DNA of 64,000 nucleotides from an uncultured Brachyspira sp. (GTDB taxonomy: Bacteria; Spirochaetota; Brachyspiria; Brachyspirales; Brachyspiraceae). The notes beneath the pieces were generated by a model. The model did not search any database and was not told where the DNA came from. It saw nothing but the letters and a program-made list of their open reading frames with translations. Shown here in pieces: positions 26,065-35,044 of this stretch (the first letter of the stretch is position 1; every line of letters starts with the position of its first letter). The position numbers were made by a program, and so were the translations under genes. The stretch is from the NCBI RefSeq assembly GCF_910578695.1, contig NZ_CAJTQJ010000003.1:67150-131149 (forward strand), in the 5' to 3' direction.

Positions 26065-26574
26065 TTAACCATTTATCATTTTTTCAAGCGGATCATCCTC
26101 TTCTATAACTTCAGGTGTTGGAACTTTCTTTTTAGAAGCAGGAGTTAAACCGAACTCGGTAAGCATTTTAGTATATGCTGTTATAGCTTTATGATATGCT
26201 AAATATTCGCCCATTGTTTGAGAGTTTTTACCTGCTAAATATCCAGCTATAGAACCGCCTTCATTAATCATAGCTTCATAAAGATTCATAGCATCACCAT
26301 AATGCAGACATAAAAGTTCAAATGCTGATAAATCGGCATCTCCAAGCATATTTTTTTCAGCAAAAATAGGAGCAAGTTCTTTCCATTTTTTTAAAGAATA
26401 CCCACAAAAATATTCTGGTGCCGTAGGCATGCTTTTAGCAGGATTTGGTATTATAACGGCTTTTTTTGGCTTATTCACCGCAGGTGCACCTTTGGTGTGG
26501 GCGTTTTTCACCGCAGGTGTGCCGACGAAGTCCGCCTTGGCGTTGGCAGGGGCTTTTTTAGCTTTATCGGGCAT
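26065..26574 (-). CDS. Phage terminase small subunit, P27 family
   Basis: 169 aa. Residues 50-150 (KSMPTAPEYFCGYSLKKWKELAPIFAEKNMLGDADLSAFELLC...) match P27-type TerS, which recognises cos or pac and guides TerL. The first 45 residues are an odd Ala/Lys/Pro-rich tail with two GTPAV/GAPAV repeats, encoded by GC-rich DNA that contains part of a palindromic element also found intergenically at 52220-52250. The core is normal, so the tail looks like an acquired extension. Confidence 0.85.
   Translation of the reverse strand: MPDKAKKAPANAKADFVGTPAVKNAHTKGAPAVNKPKKAVIIPNPAKSMPTAPEYFCGYSLKKWKELAPIFAEKNMLGDADLSAFELLCLHYGDAMNLYEAMINEGGSIAGYLAGKNSQTMGEYLAYHKAITAYTKMLTEFGLTPASKKKVPTPEVIEEDDPLEKMING
26520..26550 (-). 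repeat. Palindromic-element fragment within terS
   Basis: TGCCGACGAAGTCC, a variable 8-nt middle, then GTTGGCAGG; outer TGCC..AC and GT..GGCA pair. The same ends with a different middle occur at 52220-52250 in element E7. Here it is read in frame as part of the TerS N-terminal tail. Confidence 0.6.
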
Positions 26575-26719
26575 TTATACTCCTAATAGTATATTTTAGT
26601 TAAAAATATATATTAATAATAAGTAATATAATATTTTATAACTATAAGAAAAAAAATAATTCAGGAGCTTTTTCGATATAGGCAGACAGTCGTCTGGTTA
26701 GGAAAGTTGTTATTGGAAA

Positions 26720-27256
26720 TTATTTCTTGAAATTATTGATAAAACTTAATAATATATTTTCAAATTCATTTATTTTATATAATGATTTTTTAGATTTTGT
26801 AAGTTTATAAGAAGCATTTGCTCCTTTTTCCATACTAACTAAATTACCTGCCTTACCTGTTAAAATATCAGACTTAGACCATATATTAAAATATAAATCA
26901 TTTGGAGAGACACCTAAACAAATTATGGCCTCATATTTTCTATGGTATCTTATATGGTTAAATTGAAAATTAAAATTTGTATCTTCAGTTGCAGTTTTTA
27001 TCTCAAAATCAATATTTTCTATTTCTATATCATATGCATTTTTATCTCTTACATCTGTAGACTTTTTAGAAAGTTTAGAATTAATATTTAATTTATTACA
27101 TAATTCATGAATAAAATCCTGACCAACACTTCCTACACCTGTATTAGAAAGTGTTTTTATTTTTTTAAATTCTGCATTATCCCATTTAGAATGATTATGA
27201 TATTTTTCTAAAATATGTAAAAATAATTCACTATAAATACTATCAGGCATTAACAA
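26720..27256 (-). CDS. Type II restriction endonuclease (tentative), 178 aa
   Basis: GVGSVGQDFIHELCNKL near 38-54, then AYDIEIENIDFEIKTAT, which fits the PD-(D/E)xK core as D..E-x-K, and a beta stretch FNFQFNHIRYHRKYEAIICLGVSP. It overlaps the 3' end of the adjacent methyltransferase gene by 14 bp, the usual tight pairing in restriction-modification. It would cut DNA unprotected at the site methylated by that enzyme. Function is from context plus motif. Confidence 0.65.
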   Translation of the reverse strand: MLMPDSIYSELFLHILEKYHNHSKWDNAEFKKIKTLSNTGVGSVGQDFIHELCNKLNINSKLSKKSTDVRDKNAYDIEIENIDFEIKTATEDTNFNFQFNHIRYHRKYEAIICLGVSPNDLYFNIWSKSDILTGKAGNLVSMEKGANASYKLTKSKKSLYKINEFENILLSFINNFKK

Positions 27257-28199
27257 TTCCCCTATCTATTAAGGCTTTTTCTATATGATACATACTTATA
27301 TGTCTGCAATTATGCGTTGCCAAATTACTGTAATCATTCCAATTTATACTATTTAATATATTTTCAACTTTTCTTTTAGATTTTTTTATTATAATACCAT
27401 ATCCGCATACATATTTTACTTCTGAAAAATCTTTTACTAATTTAGGCTGTTGTGTATAATATGTTCTTTGAAGAAAAAAATCAGCATTATTCATCTTTTC
27501 TATTCCGCAAGTTCTTTCTTTTCTAGTATCAACAGTAAATATATCTACCCAATCATCACAAGACTTCTTTTCTTCTAAATCACTATTCCCTTTTTTCCAT
27601 ATTTGCCATAAAGCATTCACAGTAATTTTTTTATTATCTAATCTATAAAAACTATCATTTGGAAGTATTTCAGAATGTACTAACTTCATATTGTTTACTC
27701 TATTTTTTGGAGAACCTTTTCCATCACTCTGAAATGACATAGGCAATATAAATCCTATATAATCAGCATATTGTGCTGCTGAGTTCATAAAAGCTAAAGC
27801 AAGCCAAGCCCTGTAACCAAATGGAGGATTGCCTATAAATATATACTTTCTATTTAAATCATCAGGCGACCATAGTAAAAAATCTTGTTCTAATATACCA
27901 TCAGATAAAGGCATTAAATCCAATCCTATTTTATTTTTTGAATCTAATAAATTAAAAAAAGCACCATTACCAGCTGAAGGTTCAACAAAAGTATAGTTTG
28001 ATATATCTATTTTTTCTTTGTCTAAAAAAGATAATAGATTATTGTAGCAATATTTAGCAGTATCTTCTTTTGTAAAAAATTGCTCCAAATCTATTTCTTC
28101 TGGATTTATCCATTTAGGAAATATTCTATTTTTAATCCATATTTTATTTCTTTTGGCAATAATATTATTCTTATTCTCTTCAAAATATTTATATAACAT
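27243..28199 (-). CDS. DNA adenine-N6 methyltransferase of a type II R-M pair
   Basis: About 318 aa from ATG 28199 (GAGGG SD at good spacing; the frame extends to 28232 without a ribosome site). Motif I FVEPSAGNGAF near 80-90 and catalytic motif IV GNPPFGYR near 122 are both intact. It should methylate adenine in a specific site, protecting host and phage DNA. It sits between the terminase genes and the portal, where HK97-type phages usually have nothing. Confidence 0.8.
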   Translation of the reverse strand: MLYKYFEENKNNIIAKRNKIWIKNRIFPKWINPEEIDLEQFFTKEDTAKYCYNNLLSFLDKEKIDISNYTFVEPSAGNGAFFNLLDSKNKIGLDLMPLSDGILEQDFLLWSPDDLNRKYIFIGNPPFGYRAWLALAFMNSAAQYADYIGFILPMSFQSDGKGSPKNRVNNMKLVHSEILPNDSFYRLDNKKITVNALWQIWKKGNSDLEEKKSCDDWVDIFTVDTRKERTCGIEKMNNADFFLQRTYYTQQPKLVKDFSEVKYVCGYGIIIKKSKRKVENILNSINWNDYSNLATHNCRHISMYHIEKALIDRGIVNA

Positions 28200-28378
28200 C
28201 AAATTTTTCCCTCTACATAATAATATCGACATATATTATATTCTATCTTAAAAAGATAAAAAATCAATAATAAAAAACTAAAAATACAGTATATATAAAT
28301 ACCGTAATAAGTAAAAATAAAGGCACACAGTGGGACTTTAAGTTCTTGTAATAAAATAACAATATAAAACTTATATTT

Positions 28379-28397
28379 CCTTATATTTTTTTATATA
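28379..28397 (+). promoter_or_regulatory. Repeated 19-bp motif upstream of portal (late control site?)
   Basis: CCTTATATTTTTTTATATA occurs here and again, identically, at 43891-43909. Here it ends 5 bp before the portal start, which has no SD. The regulator gene at 43477-43866 lies immediately before the second copy. Confidence 0.45.
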
Positions 28398-28401
28398 TTA
28401 T

Positions 28402-29679
28402 ATGTCTGTAATAAAAAATATAGGGAATTATATAAAAAAGTGGCTGTTTCCTGATTTCAGTCATATTGATAGTAATAACTTTTTGTCTATTCAAAATGAT
28501 AAAACTTTATCAGCAGTCAATCCGAATACAGCTTTAACTTTCTCTACAGTATTTGCATGCGTGAGAGTTATAGCTGAAACAATAGCAACCTTACCTCTTT
28601 TTGTATATAAGGTAAATGGCAATAATAAAATAAAAGCTAAAGACCATTCTTTATATAGATTATTACATGACTCACCTAATGAAGAATGCACATCAGTATC
28701 ATTTATAGAAAGTCTAATCACTCAAATACTTTTGCAAGGCAATGGTTTTGTAGAAGTAGTAAGAGACAATTTTAATAGAGTAACAGAACTTTATTTAATA
28801 GATTCTAATAAAATTAAAGTGTATAGAGATTCAAACGGCAATAAAATGTTTGAATATTCTGATGATGGAAAAATAATCACTTTATCTCAATTACAAGTTA
28901 TGCATATAGCAGGGCTTGGATGGAACGGAGTAATAGGATACAGTCCGATAGCTATGATGCGTAAGCAAATAACTACAGGACTTTATCAGGACAATTTCGC
29001 ATTAGATTTCTTTTCTAATGGTGTAAAAAAAGTTCCAATTATTTCACATCCAGAGAAATTAAGTGCAGATGCTAAAAAGAACTTAAAAGAAAGTTTCAGA
29101 GAGGCATGGGAAAAAGGCATCGTTGTCCTTGAAGAAGGAATGAAAATAGACCCTATAACAATGAACTTGTCAGATGCTCAGTTTTTAGAAAGCAGAAGAT
29201 TTTCGGTAGAAGAAATATGCCGAGTGTTCCGTGTACCTCCTCATCTAATTGGGGATTTAAGCAGAAGTACAAATAATAATATAGAACATCAAAGTATAGA
29301 GTTTGTAACGCACACCATAAGACCGTGGTGCGTTCGTATAGAAAAAGCACTGAATGGACATTTATTAAGCGGATTAGAAAGAAAAAAATATAATATAGAG
29401 TTTAATTTGGATGGTCTTTTGAGAGGCGATACTCTTACAAGACAGCAAGCAAATCAAATTAAATTAAATAATGGGGTTTTTACTAGAAATGAATGGAGAA
29501 GTCAAGAAAACCTTAACGAAGTAGATGATGAATACGGAGATGAGTATTTCGTTTCTCAGCAAATAAGACCAATAAAAACTGTATACGAAGAAACTGAAGA
29601 CAATCAAAACTTTAATATAAATAATAATGATGAAAATAAAAAATTAGAAGAGGAAAATAAAAATGCCAGTGAAGAATAA
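28402..29679 (+). CDS. HK97-type phage portal protein
   Basis: 425 aa, standard length. TVFACVRVIAETIATLPLFVYK near 47-68 and SVEEICRVFRVPPHLIGDLSRSTNNNIEHQ near 268-297 are portal landmarks. It forms the dodecameric DNA gate at one prohead vertex and binds terminase. First gene of the + strand morphogenesis operon. ATG 28402 has no ribosome site; the AT-rich leader suggests leaderless or unstructured initiation. It overlaps the protease gene by 17 bp. Confidence 0.93.
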   Translation: MSVIKNIGNYIKKWLFPDFSHIDSNNFLSIQNDKTLSAVNPNTALTFSTVFACVRVIAETIATLPLFVYKVNGNNKIKAKDHSLYRLLHDSPNEECTSVSFIESLITQILLQGNGFVEVVRDNFNRVTELYLIDSNKIKVYRDSNGNKMFEYSDDGKIITLSQLQVMHIAGLGWNGVIGYSPIAMMRKQITTGLYQDNFALDFFSNGVKKVPIISHPEKLSADAKKNLKESFREAWEKGIVVLEEGMKIDPITMNLSDAQFLESRRFSVEEICRVFRVPPHLIGDLSRSTNNNIEHQSIEFVTHTIRPWCVRIEKALNGHLLSGLERKKYNIEFNLDGLLRGDTLTRQQANQIKLNNGVFTRNEWRSQENLNEVDDEYGDEYFVSQQIRPIKTVYEETEDNQNFNINNNDENKKLEEENKNASEE

Positions 29680-30298
29680 TGAAATTAGAAGTATAGATAT
29701 TGATATTCAAAAAAGCACAGACACCGAAGGTGAACCTCTTAAATTAAGAGGCTATGCTATTGTATGTAATTCTTTAAGTGAGCCTCTTTATGGTGATTTA
29801 TTTAGAGAGCGTATAAATAGAGGTGCTTTCACTAAATCATTATTAAAAGATGACCAAGTATGTCTTTGGGGACATGATACAAGATATGTACTTGGCAGAA
29901 AAAGTGCGGGAACATTGATTTTAAGAGAAGATGATAAGGGTTTATATTTTGAAGTTTTTTTGCCAAACACTACTTGGGCAAGAGATTTAAAAGAAAGTGT
30001 GGACAGAGGCGATATAAAGCAAATGTCTTTCGGCTTCAAAGTAGTAAGAGAAAATTGGATTGACAATAAAGATACATTAAAAGAATACGGAATGCCTATT
30101 CGTGAAGTAGAAGAAATTACTTTGCATGAAATCTCATTAGTAACATTTCCAGCTTACCCTGAAACAAATGTTAGAGATAAAAATGAAGATGCATATATAC
30201 CTACACCGCCTAAAAAATCTGTTATAAATGATTATTTTGAAGATAGAACTAATGAATATGAGCAAAAAATAAAATATCTAAAAATAAAAAATAAATAA
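29663..30298 (+). CDS. HK97-family prohead maturation protease
   Basis: 211 aa. RGYAIVCN near 29, the catalytic His in LWGHDTRYVLGR near 68 and the Ser in KQMSFGFKV near 116 match the U35-type serine protease that trims the capsid scaffold. ATG lies inside the portal gene, behind AGAGGAA. It directly precedes the major capsid gene, as in HK97. Confidence 0.9.
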   Translation: MPVKNNEIRSIDIDIQKSTDTEGEPLKLRGYAIVCNSLSEPLYGDLFRERINRGAFTKSLLKDDQVCLWGHDTRYVLGRKSAGTLILREDDKGLYFEVFLPNTTWARDLKESVDRGDIKQMSFGFKVVRENWIDNKDTLKEYGMPIREVEEITLHEISLVTFPAYPETNVRDKNEDAYIPTPPKKSVINDYFEDRTNEYEQKIKYLKIKNK

Positions 30299-30331
30299 TA
30301 AGAACAACACAATAATAAGGAGTATAAAATT

Positions 30332-31615
30332 ATGACACCAGAAGAATTAAGAGCTTTAATAGAAAAACTAAAAAATGAAAATAATTTATCTTTAACAAAC
30401 CTTGATGAACTTATGCAAAAAAGGAATGCATATTCTTCTATGAGTATAGAAGAGAGAGAAATTAAAAAAGATGATATATCAAAGTTAGACAATGATATAG
30501 ATACTTTAATGCAGGTTGTAGAAAATAGAAACAAAGAGATAGAAAGATATGACAGACTTCTATCGCTTCAAACTAATTCTTCTATGAATAAAAGAAATAT
30601 AGCTGATAATTTAGATAATGCATCTTCTGATGATAACGAAGCTGAATTAAGAGCTAAAGTTACTAGATGGTTTAGAACAGGGAACAATAAGGAGATAAGA
30701 GAAACACTTCAGGCAGGGGTTGCAGAAAAAGGCGGATATACTATAGCACCTCAATATCTAGTAAAAGAAATTATAAAAGATCTTGATAATGCAGTACAAA
30801 TAAGAAAAAGAGCAAATATAATTCCTGCTATGAACGGATATTCAAGCATAGGAATACCTACACTTGATAGTGATGTAAATAACCTAGTATGGACTTCTGA
30901 AATAGCGGAAGTTGAAGAAGATGAAGATATGGCTTTCGGCAAAAGGGAAATGAAATCTAATCAACTTACTAAGTTAGTTAAACTTAGTAAAAGATTAATA
31001 ATGCAAAGCAATATAGATATTCAGGCTTTTGTAAAGGAGAGAATAACATATAAATTATCTGCTACTTTAGAATATAATTATTTGTATGGTAATGGTACAG
31101 AAAAACCTTTGGGTATATTCGCCCAGACTTCAGATAATGCAGCTGCTATTCCAACTGATAGAGATATAAAGGTTGGAACTGCAAGTGCTGCCATAACTTA
31201 TGACGGATTAGTAGATGCAGTAAGCCTATTAAAAAGCGGATACCAAAGCGGAGCTGTATGGATGATTAATAGAAAAGCTGTTGCAGCATTAAGAAAATTA
31301 AAAGACAAACAAGATCGCCCTATTTGGCAGGAAAGTCTTTTGGCAGGACAGCCTAGCACTCTTCTTGGAATACCTGTTGTACAAAATGACTTTATAGAAG
31401 ATAAGCTGGAAGCTACAAAATATTTTGGCTTCTTAGCAAACTTAAATTATTATTGGGTAATGGATAGTTTATCTATGGAGCTTCAAGTTCTGCATGAACT
31501 ATATAGTAAAACAAATCAAGTGGGATTCCAAGTAGGATATTGGGGAGATGGTGCACCTATTAAAAAAGAGGCTTTTGTAAGATTATTACCAAATGATCAA
31601 GCGTATGCAGCTTAA
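30332..31615 (+). CDS. HK97-type major capsid protein
   Basis: 427 aa. Residues 1-105 are a charged, coiled-coil-rich delta scaffold domain removed by the protease; the mature shell protein follows, with VAEKGGYTIAPQYLVKEII near 130 and GIPVVQND near 350 as fold landmarks. It forms the icosahedral head. SD (AAGGAG) present. Confidence 0.93.
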   Translation: MTPEELRALIEKLKNENNLSLTNLDELMQKRNAYSSMSIEEREIKKDDISKLDNDIDTLMQVVENRNKEIERYDRLLSLQTNSSMNKRNIADNLDNASSDDNEAELRAKVTRWFRTGNNKEIRETLQAGVAEKGGYTIAPQYLVKEIIKDLDNAVQIRKRANIIPAMNGYSSIGIPTLDSDVNNLVWTSEIAEVEEDEDMAFGKREMKSNQLTKLVKLSKRLIMQSNIDIQAFVKERITYKLSATLEYNYLYGNGTEKPLGIFAQTSDNAAAIPTDRDIKVGTASAAITYDGLVDAVSLLKSGYQSGAVWMINRKAVAALRKLKDKQDRPIWQESLLAGQPSTLLGIPVVQNDFIEDKLEATKYFGFLANLNYYWVMDSLSMELQVLHELYSKTNQVGFQVGYWGDGAPIKKEAFVRLLPNDQAYAA

Positions 31616-31626
31616 GGCTTTTATAT

Positions 31627-32013
31627 ATGAGTAGCAAGACTGAAGATATTGATAACACTATAGACATTGATGTTGCTAATGTAGTCGAAACAGGTACCGA
31701 AGGTATGCTGTCGCAAGATGATGACAGAGTAGTTACTTTGTCAGAGTTCAAAAAGTTTCTAAACTTAGAAGGCATTGACTATGATGATGATATACTTCAG
31801 TTGACTTTAGACAGTGCAATCGGCTATTGTAATAAAGTTAATGAAACAGAATACAAAAGAATTGATTGCCCTGCTGAAGTTAAGTATGCAATTCTTGGAC
31901 TTGCTGCTCATTATTTTGAAAGCAAAACAGGAGAAGCCAGTCAAAGTGAAAAAGTAGCTTTGGAAGGTGTACATAGATTATTGGCTATTGCTAGGGAAAA
32001 GTTCACTTTATGA
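31627..32013 (+). CDS. Head-tail connector (HK97 gp6-like adaptor)
   Basis: 128 aa. After a low-complexity N-terminus, VTLSEFKKFLNLEGIDYDDDILQLTLDSAIGYCNKVN is the helix-bundle signature of gp6-like adaptor proteins, which ring the portal after packaging. It overlaps the next gene by ATGA. Confidence 0.85.
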   Translation: MSSKTEDIDNTIDIDVANVVETGTEGMLSQDDDRVVTLSEFKKFLNLEGIDYDDDILQLTLDSAIGYCNKVNETEYKRIDCPAEVKYAILGLAAHYFESKTGEASQSEKVALEGVHRLLAIAREKFTL

Positions 32014-32357
32014 AAGTTGGAAAATTAATTCATACTATAACTTTTTATGTCAGTCAATACATAGATAATGGAAACGGAACAGGAAAAACTCAATTAAAAG
32101 AATTAAGAAAAGTTAAATGTTCCATTGAAGATATAACATATAAAGATATACAGGAAGGCAAAAGAAAAGATTTAGAAAGAACATTAAAAGTACATACTCA
32201 TTATTTCAAAGAGTTTGATACTAAAGGAATGATGGCCAAAATAAACCGTGAAACTGATATTTATGAAGTGATTTATAGAGAGAATGTTTCATATAAAAAT
32301 ACAGAATGCATATTTACAATAAAAAAATTGGTAAATAATAAAAAAACTAAAGAGTAA
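32010..32357 (+). CDS. Head-closure / head-tail adaptor protein
   Basis: 115 aa starting MKVGKLIHTITFYVSQ, typical of SPP1 gp16/HK97-type closure proteins that plug the portal channel. Position between gp6-like and gp10-like genes fits. Beta-rich, no membrane segment. Confidence 0.75.
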   Translation: MKVGKLIHTITFYVSQYIDNGNGTGKTQLKELRKVKCSIEDITYKDIQEGKRKDLERTLKVHTHYFKEFDTKGMMAKINRETDIYEVIYRENVSYKNTECIFTIKKLVNNKKTKE

Positions 32358-32358
32358 T

Positions 32359-32817
32359 ATGTCAGAAAAAAATAAAATAAGTATAGAAGGACTTGATGAG
32401 TTCAGAAAAACTTTAGAAGAATTAGGCATTGATTTCAAGAATGAAGTAAAAAAAGCCTCGTTAAAAGAAGCGAGAAGAATAGCAAAAGAAGCCAATGCAC
32501 AAGCAAAAGCAAGGGGCTGGACTTTTGATAAATATTTTACAGTAAAAGAAACAAGAGCAAATAAAAAGAGCAATACTGAAAGCAATGTTAAGATTACTAC
32601 AATCAGAGGAAAAACAGGCACAGCACCTCAGAAGAATAAAATAAAATGGTATAAAGAGCAAGGCGATAGGTATTATGCTTTTTTTAATGAATACGGAAAT
32701 AAATATAAAAATGAAGAGCCTTTGTTAATACCTTTGTTTGAATCAAATAGAAATAATATAGATGAGGCTGTTAAAAGTGCTTTGAATATAGTAATACAAA
32801 AAGCTAATAATAAATAG
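32359..32817 (+). CDS. HK97 gp10-like tail-completion protein
   Basis: 152 aa. ISIEGLDEFRKTLEELG at the start followed by KEARRIAKEANAQAKAR is the usual HK97-gp10 pattern. It acts at the neck, where tail meets head. Very Lys-rich and basic. It begins 1 bp after the closure gene stop. Confidence 0.75.
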   Translation: MSEKNKISIEGLDEFRKTLEELGIDFKNEVKKASLKEARRIAKEANAQAKARGWTFDKYFTVKETRANKKSNTESNVKITTIRGKTGTAPQKNKIKWYKEQGDRYYAFFNEYGNKYKNEEPLLIPLFESNRNNIDEAVKSALNIVIQKANNK

Positions 32818-32827
32818 AGTTTATAGT

Positions 32828-33199
32828 ATGCATAGAGTAATTTATCAATTATTAAAAAGCCTTACCAAAGAAGATGAAAAAATAGGAGGCGTTTATTTAG
32901 ACTTTGTTGAAGACAGCAGTATAGATAGTGATAAAAGCTATATAGTTTATTCTCTTCAAAGTTCAAATCCTAAATATGATTTTGAATATTCAAGAGATAT
33001 TTATCAAGTTAGTGTTTATTCTGCATGTTTAGAACATGCATTAAGTCTTCAAAAGAAAATAGGAAAGTTTTTTAATAGTTTGAAAAGAAAGATAGATAAT
33101 ATTGAGATATGCGGCTGTGATATAAGCAATGAAAGTCATAATCGTATTGAAAATGCATATCAAACAATAACAATAATAGAAATATTATATAAATATTAA
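32828..33199 (+). CDS. Tail-terminator/tail-completion protein (DUF3168-like)
   Basis: 123 aa starting MHRVIYQLLKSL; alpha/beta pattern with YSRDIYQVSVYSACLEHALSLQKKIG fits gpU/DUF3168-type terminators that cap the tail tube. Call rests on position and pattern. Confidence 0.65.
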   Translation: MHRVIYQLLKSLTKEDEKIGGVYLDFVEDSSIDSDKSYIVYSLQSSNPKYDFEYSRDIYQVSVYSACLEHALSLQKKIGKFFNSLKRKIDNIEICGCDISNESHNRIENAYQTITIIEILYKY

Positions 33200-33231
33200 T
33201 ATAAAAGAGATAACAATAATAAGGAGATATT

Positions 33232-34326
33232 ATGAGTCAAACAAGCGTTCAAAATAAAAAAACAGTAAGATACGGAAGCTCTAAGGTTTTAATTGGAGAT
33301 AGATTTGATAAACTTGTAGACATAGGAGCAGGACGCAATGTTAGTATAAAAGAAAGTATGTCTACAGCAGATATAGAAAGCGACAATGCAGGAACTGTAG
33401 CTACTCTACAGACAGAGCATAAAATGGAGGTTTCACTTGATAGTTTGGAAGTGAACTTTGCTAAATATGCTATGGCAAGAGGCGGTATTGATAATATAGA
33501 CGAATATGATGGTAAAACAGAAGTTACAAAACAGTATGTGGTAGAATCAGATACATATAAAAGAGGTGAAGAAATAAAAGTTCCATTTAAGAATGCAGAC
33601 GGAAGCGAAGCAACAATAATCAAAGTAGAAAAGAAAAACTCTATGGGAAATATTCTCATAGAAGAAACAAGCTATGAAAAAATAGGAACTAACGGAATAA
33701 AAATTACAGACAATAAAATATCTCCTAGCACAGATACTTTAATTATTACATATACAAGAACAATGCCTAAAATGGTTCGCATGACAACAGGAGGAAAAAG
33801 TTCGACCATCAAACCGAGATGCATTATGTTAGTTAATACTAATGCTGAAGGTAAAGAATTAAGAATATACTTACCTCAGGCTTCAATAGCAGGAGGCTTA
33901 GAGTTTAGCTTCCCTTCAGATAAAGCACAGGATGTATTAATAGGAAAATTGAGCTTTACAGCAACTACATCAGGCAGTCAGCAAAGCGGAGAACAGCTTG
34001 CATGGTATGAAGATGAACAGTCTGTAAATGATGATGAAGAAAATACAGAAACAGAAGCTTTAACTTTGGAAAGTGACAAACCAAATGTAGATATAAGAGC
34101 AGATGGAAATGATACTATTATTTTAACTTCAAATGCTGATGAGATAACACATGCAGTAGAGCCTCCAGAACAACAGTTTTTTGATGTGAGCTATGAAACC
34201 GAAACTAAAACTTTCACTATCACAGGAAAGGCAGAAGGTACAGCTGTATTAAAAATCACAGCGAAAAAAGCAGGTTCTGAAGATATTATTAAAGATATAT
34301 CTATTAATATACAAGCAGCTAATTAA
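33232..34326 (+). CDS. Major tail tube protein with C-terminal Ig-like domain
   Basis: 364 aa. The N-terminal 270 residues have the beta-rich tube pattern (KVLIGDRFDKLVDIGAGRNVSIKESMSTADIESDNAGTV is the start region). An insert near 180 (PKMVRMTTGGKSSTIKPRC) and an acidic linker lead to a C-terminal Ig/Big_2-like domain (about 285-364, LTLESDKPNVDI ... GTAVLKITAKK). Such tail-surface Ig domains bind weakly to cell-surface glycans. SD AAGGAG present. Confidence 0.8.
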   Translation: MSQTSVQNKKTVRYGSSKVLIGDRFDKLVDIGAGRNVSIKESMSTADIESDNAGTVATLQTEHKMEVSLDSLEVNFAKYAMARGGIDNIDEYDGKTEVTKQYVVESDTYKRGEEIKVPFKNADGSEATIIKVEKKNSMGNILIEETSYEKIGTNGIKITDNKISPSTDTLIITYTRTMPKMVRMTTGGKSSTIKPRCIMLVNTNAEGKELRIYLPQASIAGGLEFSFPSDKAQDVLIGKLSFTATTSGSQQSGEQLAWYEDEQSVNDDEENTETEALTLESDKPNVDIRADGNDTIILTSNADEITHAVEPPEQQFFDVSYETETKTFTITGKAEGTAVLKITAKKAGSEDIIKDISINIQAAN

Positions 34327-34360
34327 AAAATATAATTAATAAGAAATATATAAAGGAGGG

Positions 34361-34424
34361 GTGAGCCGAAGCCAGCGAATAAGTTTACTTGTTCACTTCC
34401 ATTAGGCAAGGCGAACATAATAAG
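34361..34424 (+). repeat. Palindromic element E2 between an SD and its gene
   Basis: GTGAGCCGAAGCC, hairpin GAATAAGT-TT-ACTTGTTC, then GGCAAGGCGAACAT. The ends match element E1. A strong AAAGGAGGGG stands immediately before it, but the next start codon is 66 nt away, as if the element had inserted between SD and ATG. Confidence 0.65.
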
Positions 34425-34425
34425 A

Positions 34426-34770
34426 ATGGACATAGTAATTACAGATTTAGAAGAGTTTAGTAATAAAAAAGCAGTTTATGCCAAACTTGGTAAATACAAG
34501 ATAAATGTTAATGATATACCTGTGGGCTTGGCATTAAAAATAAATGATTATAGCCAGTCTATAGCAGAGAAAGGTTTTCTTGATGCACAGACTGTGATAG
34601 AAGATATAGTAATTCCTCTTATACAAAGACAATATAAAGATGCCTGCAGAGAAGATATATTAGAAGATTTTAATTATGATCAGCTTATAAAAATATTTAG
34701 AATGATAATGGACGGCTTTTACAAAGCAGGAATTGATGCTCCTAATGAGGATAAAAAAAAAGAAAATTAA
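34426..34770 (+). CDS. Tail assembly chaperone, short form (lambda G-like)
   Basis: 114 aa, acidic, helical, between tail tube and tape-measure genes as in all lambda-like tails. It ends DEDKKKEN with the AAAAAAAAAG slippery run just before the stop, where -1 slippage yields the longer G-T form. Chaperones of this kind coat the tape measure and recruit tube subunits. Confidence 0.8.
   Translation: MDIVITDLEEFSNKKAVYAKLGKYKINVNDIPVGLALKINDYSQSIAEKGFLDAQTVIEDIVIPLIQRQYKDACREDILEDFNYDQLIKIFRMIMDGFYKAGIDAPNEDKKKEN
34753..34762 (+). promoter_or_regulatory. Programmed -1 frameshift slippery sequence
   Basis: Nine A residues then G, read AAA-AAA-AAA-GAA in the short-form frame. A -1 slip enters the open frame that continues to 35024, bypassing the stop at 34768-34770. 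Confidence 0.75.
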
Positions 34771-35024
34771 CAAAAATAGAACTAATAAAGTTATTGGCAC
34801 ATCTAGCTAATAGTTACGGCTGGAGTGAAGACTGTATGATGGAGATGAGTTTGCAAAGACTTTTGCTCTATTATACAGCTTCGTTAAATTTGCCTTACAT
34901 AATCGAAGTTCAAGAAGAAATAAAGGCAGATAATAATGCAACTGAAATAAAGCAGGGAAATAAAACTATAAGAAAAGAAAAGAAAGGCTTATGGGAAATC
35001 GAAACTATTACTGTAAATAATTAG
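34761..35024 (+). CDS. Tail chaperone frameshift extension (lambda T-like)
   Basis: In the -1 frame the sequence continues RKLTKIELIKLLAHLANSYG and WSEDCMMEMSLQRLLLYYTA, a typical T domain. No AUG or SD exists for it; the TTG at 34794 has none upstream and lies within the conserved helix, so the product is almost surely made only as a G-T fusion (34426-35024 by frameshift). The T part contacts tail tube subunits. Confidence 0.75.
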   Translation, partial: RKLTKIELIKLLAHLANSYGWSEDCMMEMSLQRLLLYYTASLNLPYIIEVQEEIKADNNATEIKQGNKTIRKEKKGLWEIETITVNN

Positions 35025-35044
35025 CAATAATAAAAAAGGAATAA

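Noticed and set aside
34794..35024. Independent T-like gene starting at TTG 34794
   Set aside because: No SD and the start would cut a helix; -1 frameshift from the upstream gene explains it better.
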